Below are positions 1 through 6,356 of a stretch of DNA of 7,365 nucleotides, piece after piece. The translations under genes and the position numbers were made by a program. The notes beneath the pieces were generated by a model. That model did not search any database. It worked only from the letters and a program-made list of their open reading frames with translations, and was not told the origin of the DNA. Within the stretch, counting starts at the first letter, position 1, and every line of letters begins with the position of its first letter. Source of the DNA: Clostridiales bacterium (GTDB taxonomy: Bacteria; Bacillota; Clostridia; Oscillospirales; Oscillospiraceae); the NCBI GenBank assembly GCA_003516765.1, contig DPCD01000091.1, positions 1 to 7,365 of the forward strand, written 5' to 3'.

Positions 1-2881
1 TTTTCTCGGCAGGATAGAACGCGGCGGGTTTGGTGACAGGCTGCGGCTGCTCCCGTGCCGGTGCTTCCGGGGTAAACAGATGGGCATTGCGCTCGTCCCG
101 GCGCAGCAGCGCGGGAAGCCGTTCCTTGCTTTCCACGCGGAAGATGGGATATGCCTGCGACGGATCGCGGAGATGTACGTCAAAAAGCCCTACCTCGGTG
201 ATCTCAAAGGGCTTGCCATCAAGATAAACGGTATCACCGGACTTGTAGGGCGGTGCCAGCGAATCATGGACGATGGAAACAGTCGCTTCCTGTTCCAGCA
301 CTGTCGGCGGTTCGCGCCCCTCTACCTGTGCCTGCGCCTTTTCGTCCGGGTAATTACCGAAGATGGAAAGATACCGGTTTTCCCGCAAATCGTAAATGGC
401 AGCGCCGTCATACGCAAAGCCATCGCTTTCCATTGTGCCGTCCACATAACCCTGTGCGGCTTTTTCCGCTTCTTCCAGCGTCTGATAGTCCAGTTTTTCA
501 TCAAAACCGTTTTCAAAGTGATGATACACTACGACCTGATACTGTGGTGCCATCCGGTCGGCATAATCATCAATCGCTTCTTTCGTCAGCCATTCCGGTT
601 TTTGGGGGAGTGCGTCATACAGCTCCCGCATTTTGACGATCTGCGCATAGACGCTGCCTGCCCATAGATGCTTTTCCGCGCGGTTGCCTGCGCCAAGGAA
701 GTATTCGCAGTCTGCCCGCAGCCGGTCTAAAAGCCGGTAGTCCGGATTATGCTCCAGCACATCTTTTTCCTGCTCTGTGAGGAATTGATCCTCGCGGATA
801 AGCTGTGCGATACGCCGCTGCACCTTTGACCATGTCAATTCGGCGGTTTCCGGACTTCCGGCACGGACGATAAAGAGATTGTTACCTTCCTTGCCACCGT
901 ACTCATGAGCAAGCCATGCAGCAGTTTCTTTTTCACGTCCGTGCTGCTGCATATACCGCACTACGGCGTGTTTGCTCCCGATATTTCCGTTCCATGCTCG
1001 TAGTGCATCGTCTATATCGTCCTGCGAGAGCGGTCGCAGCAGATCGTGGAGCCGTTCATAGGTTCTCTCAAAAACCTCTCGGTGCAGGCGGCTGCGGAAC
1101 TCCGGCATATCCGAAAACAGCCGGATAAGCTCCATATCCTTTGAACCGAGGATGGCGCGGCGTACAGCGGCATTGCACTCGATCTCCGCATTTTCCCAGT
1201 CAGAGTGACCGCAGGCGTTGCGATAGGCCGTATCCTCCGAAACCGCTGCCATCACCACCGGCCTGTAATGCTCCAAACGTTCCTGCACCGTGGGCTGCGT
1301 CACATCGGCGGCAGGATCGTGGAACACGTTTGAACCGTCAGCGCCAAACTCCGTTTCCTGTACGTCGATGGCTGCCTCATGGTCAACGGAGCGCAGCGTG
1401 TAAATGTGGCGCTCACCTCTAAAGTCCGATGCTTCGGCAATCGTCACGTCGTACTTATCGCGCAATTTCTCCACATACATCTCTAAATTGTGCGACGGAA
1501 GGCCGCACATTTCCACGCGCCCAGCACCGGGAATATTGCGGGTAGTGAGGTTCATATCCAGAAGCGATGCCGCCTGTTTTGCGTCCTCGCCATAGATCTC
1601 AAAGAAATCCCCGACCTGATACAGTACAATATCATCCGGGTGCATTTCTTTGATAGAATTGTAGTCCAAAACAGGAGAAGCGGAGGACGTTTGCACGTTC
1701 TCCGCTTCAGGCATAAACGATATTTGCTCGCCTTGGACTGGCTCGGTTATGCGTAAATCAGCTCCGCGAGGATCACTTCCTCGGCTTGCGCCTTGCAGGT
1801 GTTCATCAGACCTGTCCACTTCAATGGGTCGGCTGCTTTCAGCGCTTCCGTCACTCCTGCCGACGTCATCAGCTCCGGCATCATCTGCTCCAACCTCCGG
1901 TTCGCCGCTTCGTCGATCTCCCGCAGGTGCGGAAAAAGCGTTTCCGTCAGGATCATCTGATTCCAGAGGATCGGACGATGCTCCCGGAGATACGTTTGCC
2001 GCATCCGTCCGTATTTGCCAAGCGGCTGGCTCTGCGGATTCTCGCGCAGGCTCAGGTCGGGGATCTGAAATTCTCCGCTGGTCTTGTAAGTCAGGTTGTT
2101 CTCCATGTTCTTCCGTCCTTTCTGCGCGGCGTTCGCGCTCGTGTCTTTTTACGGTGATCTCGATTTGCCTTAAAACGCGCTGGCTGATCTCGCTGACGGC
2201 TGTTCCGAGGACGCTGACCGCGGCCGGGGTGTTGAAGTCAAAGACCGGCATAAAATCCTCCGGTTCAAAATAGCCGTCCGGGGAGAAGCCGCAGCGTGCC
2301 ATAAGCGCGTAGGTGATGCTGGTGGATGCCGCCGTTTTGAACGCCATCCGTATGTTATCTTCATCATAACCGCTTAGAAACGAATCTGCAATGATGTCGC
2401 AGATGTCGCGTTTCTGTTCCGTCCAGTATTCCAGCGCCAGCTTGTCTGCGACGCGCTCAAACTGCGCGATGAGTCCACCGTCTTGGGGAACGTCGTACTG
2501 TTCCGTTAGCATGGAGCAGACTTTCGCTTCATGTTCGGTACGCATTTCCCATAGCGTAAAGTTGCGTGCGGCATCGCGCGGCGCGGTGTCTGCCACGTCA
2601 AAAACGTACCGTAATCGCGGTTGATAGCCGCTGGTGTCAATGAGTGCGATGCCGGTGCTGCCGCGCTGCACATAGCGCCCCATGCGGTCTTTCCAGAAGT
2701 CATACTCCGCACACGCTGTCGCGTTCGGGCGCTGGGCATAGATCATAAGCTGCTCGTTGTAAGGGTACTTGTAGAGCCGCGCCGCCGTAGCGAGAAAGGC
2801 CGTCCAGCTTCGATAGCTGCCGGTGATCTGCCGCGCGGTACGTTCGGCAAATTCTGAATAGAATTGTAGCTTGCTCGGCAT
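1..2881 (-). CDS. Giant element-encoded polyvalent protein, N-terminal 960 residues (3' end beyond window)
   Basis: The frame starting with ATG at 2881 has no stop through codon 960 at the left edge, so the gene is partial. An AAAAGGAGG Shine-Dalgarno sits 7 bases before the start. Residues about 20-100 resemble the ArdC N-terminal (ssDNA-binding) domain: YNEQLMIYAQ, then W63, then YVQRGSTGIAL. Residues about 110-245 resemble the zincin part of ArdC proteins (SITYALMARCG) but show no HExxH. Residues about 250-400 are a Pro/Asp/Ser/Arg-rich linker that overlaps tnpV. Residues 404-485 resemble MutS domain I (HPDDIVLYQVGDFFEIYG, then MCGLPSHNLEMY). Residues about 515-900 match, from memory, regions conserved in very large clostridial ICE proteins that go on to methyltransferase and helicase domains. 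That continuation is an inference, as it lies outside the window. The protein probably travels with or protects element DNA; its function is unproven. Confidence 0.9.
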   Translation of the reverse strand, partial: MPSKLQFYSEFAERTARQITGSYRSWTAFLATAARLYKYPYNEQLMIYAQRPNATACAEYDFWKDRMGRYVQRGSTGIALIDTSGYQPRLRYVFDVADTAPRDAARNFTLWEMRTEHEAKVCSMLTEQYDVPQDGGLIAQFERVADKLALEYWTEQKRDICDIIADSFLSGYDEDNIRMAFKTAASTSITYALMARCGFSPDGYFEPEDFMPVFDFNTPAAVSVLGTAVSEISQRVLRQIEITVKRHERERRAERTEEHGEQPDLQDQRRISDPRPEPARESAEPAAWQIRTDAANVSPGASSDPLESDDPDGNAFSAPAGDRRSGEPEVGADDAGADDVGRSDGSAESSRPIEVDRSDEHLQGASRGSDPRGADLRITEPVQGEQISFMPEAENVQTSSASPVLDYNSIKEMHPDDIVLYQVGDFFEIYGEDAKQAASLLDMNLTTRNIPGAGRVEMCGLPSHNLEMYVEKLRDKYDVTIAEASDFRGERHIYTLRSVDHEAAIDVQETEFGADGSNVFHDPAADVTQPTVQERLEHYRPVVMAAVSEDTAYRNACGHSDWENAEIECNAAVRRAILGSKDMELIRLFSDMPEFRSRLHREVFERTYERLHDLLRPLSQDDIDDALRAWNGNIGSKHAVVRYMQQHGREKETAAWLAHEYGGKEGNNLFIVRAGSPETAELTWSKVQRRIAQLIREDQFLTEQEKDVLEHNPDYRLLDRLRADCEYFLGAGNRAEKHLWAGSVYAQIVKMRELYDALPQKPEWLTKEAIDDYADRMAPQYQVVVYHHFENGFDEKLDYQTLEEAEKAAQGYVDGTMESDGFAYDGAAIYDLRENRYLSIFGNYPDEKAQAQVEGREPPTVLEQEATVSIVHDSLAPPYKSGDTVYLDGKPFEITEVGLFDVHLRDPSQAYPIFRVESKERLPALLRRDERNAHLFTPEAPAREQPQPVTKPAAFYPAEK
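1747..2106 (-). CDS. tnpV: TnpV family transposon-encoded protein, nested in the giant gene (+1 frame)
   Basis: A complete 119-residue protein lies wholly inside the giant gene on the same strand, shifted by +1. It has the hallmarks of the TnpV family: an N-terminal strand-rich segment ending in IPDL, the PLGKYGRMRQTYL motif at about residues 28-40, an EHRP motif, a PHL-x-EIDE segment, GVTEALKAADPLKW, and a C-terminal EEVILAELIY ending. The length matches the family as I know it. An AAAGGA lies about 9 bases before ATG, so independent translation is plausible. The family's role is unknown beyond its link to conjugative transposons. The other frame here is low-complexity and Pro/Gly/Asp-rich, which suggests that tnpV is the constrained frame and the linker is the passive one. 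The family assignment is from memory. Confidence 0.87.
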   Translation of the reverse strand: MENNLTYKTSGEFQIPDLSLRENPQSQPLGKYGRMRQTYLREHRPILWNQMILTETLFPHLREIDEAANRRLEQMMPELMTSAGVTEALKAADPLKWTGLMNTCKAQAEEVILAELIYA

Positions 2882-2888
2882 ATTCCAA

Positions 2889-2897
2889 CCTCCTTTT
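2889..2897 (-). promoter_or_regulatory. Ribosome binding site of the giant gene
   Basis: AAAAGGAGG on the minus strand, 7 bases before the ATG at 2881. It is squeezed between that ATG and the T-tract of the terminator at 2901-2936. This fixes the start of the giant gene and shows that no promoter fits between terminator and gene. Confidence 0.85.
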
Positions 2898-2900
2898 CGT

Positions 2901-2936
2901 AAAAAATTAGCCAGTCAGTAAAAACTGACTGGCTAT
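2901..2936 (-). terminator. Rho-independent terminator before the giant gene
   Basis: A perfect 13-bp stem (2907-2919 pairing with 2924-2936) has a 4-base loop. On the minus strand it is followed by a run of T (2906-2901). It lies 31 bases after the stop of the 79-residue gene and ends 20 bases before the giant gene's ATG. It should end transcripts of the GNAT-like unit, or act as a switch controlling the giant gene. On the plus strand no comparable T-run follows, so it appears to act in one direction only. Confidence 0.9.
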
Positions 2937-2966
2937 GCGTTTTCGCTATTCGGTTTTTGAAGTTAC

Positions 2967-3206
2967 TTACGATGCAAACGCCGGTCGCACGCTGTCTGTC
3001 GGCAATCCCAATCGAGTCGCCCGGTCAAGCTCGTAGGTGACTCTGGTTACCTCTTCAATAAATGCGCGCTCTTTCTCGCTGGCGCTGCACCATCTGACAT
3101 GGTATTTGCGGCACATTTCGAAGAAAACTTCATAAAACCGGTCTGCCTCCGGGTCTTTGCGGCAATACCACTCCGCGTCAGAAGCCGGTCTTTTCGGTTC
3201 GTTCAT
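2967..3206 (-). CDS. Small conserved-looking protein of unknown function, 79 aa
   Basis: A 79-residue charged soluble protein. It starts at ATG 3206 with AAGGAGG about 9 bases upstream, and that Shine-Dalgarno overlaps the TAA of the preceding GNAT-like gene (14-base gap), so the two are co-transcribed. Visible features are a Trp-Tyr-Cys near residue 13, the helix-forming segment DRFYEVFFEMCRKYH (22-36), three cysteines (15, 32, 40) not arranged as a zinc site, and a second predicted helix ERAFIEEVTRVTYELDRA (46-63). There is no signal peptide or membrane segment. I do not recognise a family. Its position as last gene before a strong terminator suggests a partner or regulator of the GNAT-like protein, but nothing in its sequence proves that. 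Confidence 0.75.
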   Translation of the reverse strand: MNEPKRPASDAEWYCRKDPEADRFYEVFFEMCRKYHVRWCSASEKERAFIEEVTRVTYELDRATRLGLPTDSVRPAFAS

Positions 3207-3220
3207 GCTGGTGTACCTCC

Positions 3221-3730
3221 TTATTCGCTGAGATATGTGAGGAAAATCTGCTTTGCAGCATCGTCGGCAATTAAATACCTCGGTGCAGATGCTTGAAACG
3301 TCGGCAGCAAAATTGCGCCGAAATCTTTTTCATAATGCTTTGCCAGTGCCGTCGTTTTTGCTTCCAGAATCACATCGCCTGCAAAGCCGTTGTCAATGGA
3401 GAGCTTAATTCCGAGCGCGATCATCAGCCGACCAATACCCGTATATTTTGGTATTCCACCGTCCAGCGTCGGATTCGATTCCGGCTGTGCTTCCATGTAT
3501 GCAATATGAATGACTAACGCATTTTCAAGAATCTCATACGCACCCAGCGCAATCAGTTCCTCATCGAGCTTTGCTGCGTATTTTTCAAGACGCAGATCGG
3601 AGAGATAATCGCTGGTCCACGCGGTTTGCCATGCAGAGATTGTCTTTTGCGCATCTGCATCCGTCATGGGCGCGATTGAAACAGGGATCTGTTCCTGTTT
3701 GGCATTATAAATAAAAGGTTTGAACTCCAT
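3221..3730 (-). CDS. GNAT-like acetyltransferase-fold protein, 169 aa
   Basis: The start is placed at ATG 3730, where GGAGG lies 8 bases upstream; an in-frame TTG at 3736 sits only 2 bases from that site and is unlikely. The C-terminal two thirds looks like a GNAT domain: a strand (LVIHIAYME, about 72-80), then K95-Y-T-G-I-G100, close to the acetyl-CoA-binding R/Q-x-x-G-x-G/A motif with Lys in place of Arg/Gln, a helix with ALGIKLSIDNG (105-115), the strand DVILEA (119-124), and HYEKDFGA (132-139), the typical late GNAT segment. The first 70 residues are not recognisable. The substrate is unknown. It is the first gene of a two-gene unit ending in a terminator, and reads as an accessory insertion among transfer genes. 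The GNAT call is by motif only and could be a catalytically inactive relative. Confidence 0.72.
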   Translation of the reverse strand: MEFKPFIYNAKQEQIPVSIAPMTDADAQKTISAWQTAWTSDYLSDLRLEKYAAKLDEELIALGAYEILENALVIHIAYMEAQPESNPTLDGGIPKYTGIGRLMIALGIKLSIDNGFAGDVILEAKTTALAKHYEKDFGAILLPTFQASAPRYLIADDAAKQIFLTYLSE

Positions 3731-3751
3731 ATACAAAGCCTCCGTATTTGA

Positions 3752-3780
3752 AGTTTAACACGATTCAGCCGCTTTTACAA
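3752..3780 (-). promoter_or_regulatory. Weak candidate promoter for the GNAT-like unit
   Basis: On the minus strand TTGTAA (3780-3775) and TAAACT (3757-3752) are separated by 17 bases, each matching 4 of 6 sigma-A consensus positions. The expected transcript start would be only about 15 bases ahead of the ATG at 3730, just upstream of GGAGG. The 108-base spacer 3731-3838 is the longest non-coding stretch between genes here, which makes a local promoter reasonable. The match alone is weak. Confidence 0.25.
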
Positions 3781-3838
3781 GTAGATACCACTAAAATCTC
3801 ATGCGAACACCAATTTCAAAAATCGAAACAGTTGGTCC

Positions 3839-4045
3839 TCAAAAATCCGGGAACAGTTCCAGCTTTGTAAATTCCTCGTCGCTGATTTTACCCAGCTTTT
3901 GCAGCGCGGAATCCGTCATCGCCAGCAGCTCCGGCTGATCTGCACCGATGTAGCCTCGCATCTCGCGCAGCTCCCGCATCAGGTTCTCACGCGAACCGGT
4001 GTTATAAATGCACATCAGGTTCATTTCATCGTTTGTAAAATTCAT
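3839..4045 (-). CDS. Transposon-transfer assisting (TTRAP-type) family protein, 68 aa
   Basis: A small acidic protein with the pattern I associate with the transposon-transfer assisting family: NFTNDEMNLMCIYNTGSR at the N terminus, a central LREMRGYI helix, TDSALQKL, and an acidic end with ELFPDF. The length (68) is typical. ATG 4045 follows the ardC-like stop after one base. Its Shine-Dalgarno AAAAGGAG lies within the last codons of that gene, so the two are translationally coupled. The biochemical role is not known to me; the family name refers to its linkage with conjugative transposons. There is no membrane segment or signal peptide. Confidence 0.82.
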   Translation of the reverse strand: MNFTNDEMNLMCIYNTGSRENLMRELREMRGYIGADQPELLAMTDSALQKLGKISDEEFTKLELFPDF

Positions 4046-4046
4046 A

Positions 4047-5882
4047 TCATAGCTCCTTTTCTGCGCTCCGCTTGGGCGCGTGTTTTTCCGTTCTGTTTGT
4101 TGTCTCCACTGGCGCTTTTAGCTTGGCTAGAATGGATGACCGTTCTTCCTGCTCTGCGACGGTCTGTTTCGGACCGTTGTTGATGATACCGTCGATCATG
4201 CCGTAATCATCCTCCAGTGCCATCTCCGCATTTTTCAGATAGTTTTCCGGCTGTGTTTTTGCGGTGTCATCGTGAAGATAGGATAGCGCATCCGGCTGTT
4301 TCGGCGCAACGATGTCGCGTATCGGTCGCAGCGTATCGCGAACGCTTTCCCATTCTGCGCGCTCGACGCCGAAAATGCCAGAGTGTGCATCCAGATCGCT
4401 GGTATCCAACACCATATACTCGGTGTTGTCGCTGTTCAGCACAAAAATCGGAACATCCTGCAAAAACAGCTCTCTGGCGCGCTCTTTGGAGAGCGGCAGC
4501 ATTGTGTTTCCGTCCGTATAGCCGAATTGGTACATCTGTGCAAAATCCACGGTGGGGTCCGGCATGGGATAGCCTTGCTCCAACTGCGGGAGATCCGGCA
4601 GCGAATCGGCGGTGGACGTTGCCTCTACGCCGGTGATTTGTTCGCCAGCACCAAGCAGCAGCTCATTTGCCTCCTGCAAACCGTTCAGCAGCTCCAGCGG
4701 CGCGAGGCGGATCGGGGCGGCATCTCCGATATTATGGAGCTTGCAGACCGTAAGCGCCGCAGCGGATAGCAACTGTCCGGTATCGTCCAGTACACCGCCA
4801 TCCAGCGCCTTTGCGGAGGCAGCATCATAAATGGTGTAATCAATGCCGGTGTCGCTGCGCTGCACATGGATATACTTCTCGTTATCCACCATGTAGAGTT
4901 TTTCTATGTCCTGCTCTGGCTGCTTCTGTGCGGGCTGCGCAGGTTCCAGCGAAATTCCGCGTTCCTTGCAAATCTCTTTGAATTGCTGCTCAACGCCGGA
5001 AATAAGCTCACTGGACGTTTTGCGGATGGTATCCAAACTATCCTTGAACGCTTTCAGGTCTTTGTCCTTTGACCATGTTGCCACATAGCCAAAGCTGTTT
5101 GCGCTTGTTTCAATGCCGAAGTAGGCGCAGACGGTGTAGGCAATGCTTTCTGCTTCAATTTCCTCCGTGCTGGAATCTTTCGGCTGGCTGTTCGGCTGCT
5201 TGGCGTAATCGTGGAGCTTCGAGTGCGCGATCTCATGGACGGCTGCGCACACGGTTTGCACCTCGCTCATCCCATCGCGCAGCGTAATGCTCTGCTTGGA
5301 GGGCGAGAAAAAGCCGTCGAGGTCGTTGCTTAGCGGTTTTATTTCAATGGGCACCGGTGATATGCGACGCAGCGCCTCCATAAACGCCTCGTAATGCTCA
5401 ACGTTGCCGGTCAGCTCCGCAACGGGAGATTGTACGCGCTCCGGGAGCGGTTTGCCGTCCGTCTGGCTTACATCAAAAACCTTGACCGGACGGAACATCG
5501 GAATCTGGACTTCTTTTTCTTCCGTGATGGTATTGCCGTCTGCATCCAGCAGTGGCAGTTTCGTATCGGGGTCGAGCTTTTCTTTTTCGACCTTGATTTT
5601 ATATGGCGTCGGCGCAAGGATCGAAATGCCTTTCTCACCACGCAGCACATGACGGCTGAACTGATTTTGCCATTTCTGATACCCGGCAACGAGCGTCGCG
5701 TGCGGGCATTGCGAGAAAATAAGCATCTGATTGTTGACCGAGTAATGATGAAAGTGGCTCATCGTGCGCAAATACGCCTGGTACTTTTCTAAATCGCCGG
5801 ACTGGAATAGCGCCTTGATGCCAGCCTCGATCTGGTCAGTCAGCTTCTTGATTTGTTCCTTGATGGGTTGTTTTTCTGCCAT
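4047..5882 (-). CDS. ArdC-like antirestriction/zincin protein with element-specific C-terminal domains, 611 aa
   Basis: The start is at ATG 5882, with AAAGGAG 6 bases upstream. An in-frame codon at 5921 would add 13 residues, but it lies inside a terminator stem and is rejected. Residues about 30-92 are an ArdC N-terminal domain (HHYSVNNQMLIFSQ, W71, RHVLRGEKGISIL), known in that family for ssDNA binding and antirestriction. Residues about 165-275 are a metallopeptidase-like domain with the zinc motif H216-E-I-A-H220 and downstream acidic residues in EEIEAESIAYTVCAYFG (240-256) that supply a likely third ligand. Residues about 328-400 (LYMVDNEKYIHV) and 440-516 (YPMPDPTVDF, GYTDGNTMLPLSKERA, GIFGVERAEW) are separate domains I associate with ICE proteins but do not assign by name. 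The tail is charged and probably disordered. It likely protects incoming single-stranded element DNA in the new host. Confidence 0.85.
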   Translation of the reverse strand: MAEKQPIKEQIKKLTDQIEAGIKALFQSGDLEKYQAYLRTMSHFHHYSVNNQMLIFSQCPHATLVAGYQKWQNQFSRHVLRGEKGISILAPTPYKIKVEKEKLDPDTKLPLLDADGNTITEEKEVQIPMFRPVKVFDVSQTDGKPLPERVQSPVAELTGNVEHYEAFMEALRRISPVPIEIKPLSNDLDGFFSPSKQSITLRDGMSEVQTVCAAVHEIAHSKLHDYAKQPNSQPKDSSTEEIEAESIAYTVCAYFGIETSANSFGYVATWSKDKDLKAFKDSLDTIRKTSSELISGVEQQFKEICKERGISLEPAQPAQKQPEQDIEKLYMVDNEKYIHVQRSDTGIDYTIYDAASAKALDGGVLDDTGQLLSAAALTVCKLHNIGDAAPIRLAPLELLNGLQEANELLLGAGEQITGVEATSTADSLPDLPQLEQGYPMPDPTVDFAQMYQFGYTDGNTMLPLSKERARELFLQDVPIFVLNSDNTEYMVLDTSDLDAHSGIFGVERAEWESVRDTLRPIRDIVAPKQPDALSYLHDDTAKTQPENYLKNAEMALEDDYGMIDGIINNGPKQTVAEQEERSSILAKLKAPVETTNRTEKHAPKRSAEKEL

Positions 5883-5900
5883 AAACTTCTCCTTTGCAGA

Positions 5901-5947
5901 CAAAAAGCAGCCTCCGCACAAACGGTTCGTTCATGCGGAGGCTGCTT
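5901..5947 (-). terminator. Rho-independent terminator before the ardC-like gene
   Basis: A perfect 14-bp stem (AAGCAGCCTCCGCA at 5905-5918 with its complement at 5934-5947) encloses a 15-base loop that can itself form a 4-bp stem (5921-5924 with 5928-5931). On the minus strand the stem runs into TTTTTG. It begins 2 bases after the stop of the 96-residue gene and ends 18 bases before the ardC-like ATG. It should end the upstream transcript; no promoter fits between it and the next gene. Confidence 0.88.
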
Positions 5948-5949
5948 CG

Positions 5950-6240
5950 TTATTTAATTCTCCGCTGGGGCGGGGTCAAGCCATTTTTCAGGGCGCGTTC
6001 ACTGTCTGCCTTGCGTCTAGCGTCGCTGTATGGCGGTCGGATGCCGACGCAGCTTTTTGGAACAATGTACCGTGCTGCGCCGTTCGGCTCATCGAAATCC
6101 GCATACACTTTCTCCGGCGTTGCATCGTGCAGCCGCCGCAGTTTGGCAATCAGCTTCGGGTCATGCGTGTAGACCATCGCGTTCGGCTCTGCCTGATTGT
6201 AAATGATGATGGTTTCGCGCTCATATTTGGAAAGTGTCAT
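5950..6240 (-). CDS. Conserved conjugative-element protein of unknown function, 96 aa
   Basis: A soluble 96-residue basic protein. It begins MTLSKYERETIIIYNQAE, has a middle THDPKLIAKLRRLHD helix, a strand-like GAARYIVPKSCVGIRPPYS at about 55-72, and a basic C-terminal tail. The sequence looks familiar as an uncharacterised protein recurring in clostridial conjugative elements and prophages, but I cannot name a function. Its ATG overlaps the TGA of the preceding small gene (ATGA), and the only Shine-Dalgarno-like sequence (AGGTG) is weak, so translation probably depends on coupling. A terminator follows 2 bases after its stop, making it the last gene of this transcript segment. Confidence 0.8.
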   Translation of the reverse strand: MTLSKYERETIIIYNQAEPNAMVYTHDPKLIAKLRRLHDATPEKVYADFDEPNGAARYIVPKSCVGIRPPYSDARRKADSERALKNGLTPPQRRIK

Positions 6241-6356
6241 GTGAAATCACACCTGTCACAGTACAGATCCTCGCATCGTTTGTGCAGCAGGCACGCCGCC
6301 GTAAAGCCAGCCGCCACGCCGATCACGCTGCCAATGCCGAGAAACAGCCATTTCAT
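6237..6356 (-). CDS. Tiny single-helix membrane protein, DUF3789-like, 39 aa
   Basis: A 39-residue gene missed by usual length cut-offs. Residues 3-24 (WLFLGIGSVIGVAAGFTAACLL) form one hydrophobic, Gly/Ala-rich membrane helix. They are followed by a short Cys-rich tail with four cysteines or flanking basic residues (HKRCEDLYCDRC). Support is strong: AAAGGAGG lies 6 bases before the ATG at the end of topB, the ATG overlaps the topB stop, and its own stop overlaps the next ATG. Size, topology and place after topB fit the DUF3789 family of ICE proteins, but the family name is from memory and uncertain. The role is unknown. Confidence 0.72.
   Translation of the reverse strand: MKWLFLGIGSVIGVAAGFTAACLLHKRCEDLYCDRCDFT

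Noticed and set aside
80..667. 195-codon open frame on the plus strand
   Set aside because: It is antisense to the giant gene, whose frame is fully open and matches conserved element proteins. The antisense product looks like a mirror of GC-rich codons.
2700..2888. 62-codon minus-strand frame starting just before the giant gene's ATG
   Set aside because: It is a shifted frame of the giant gene; the protein is not recognisable, while the giant frame has the well-spaced Shine-Dalgarno and the domain matches.
5883..5921. Upstream in-frame start adding 13 residues to the ardC-like protein
   Set aside because: The codons lie in the terminator stem and the Shine-Dalgarno; the ATG at 5882 has a well-spaced AAAGGAG.
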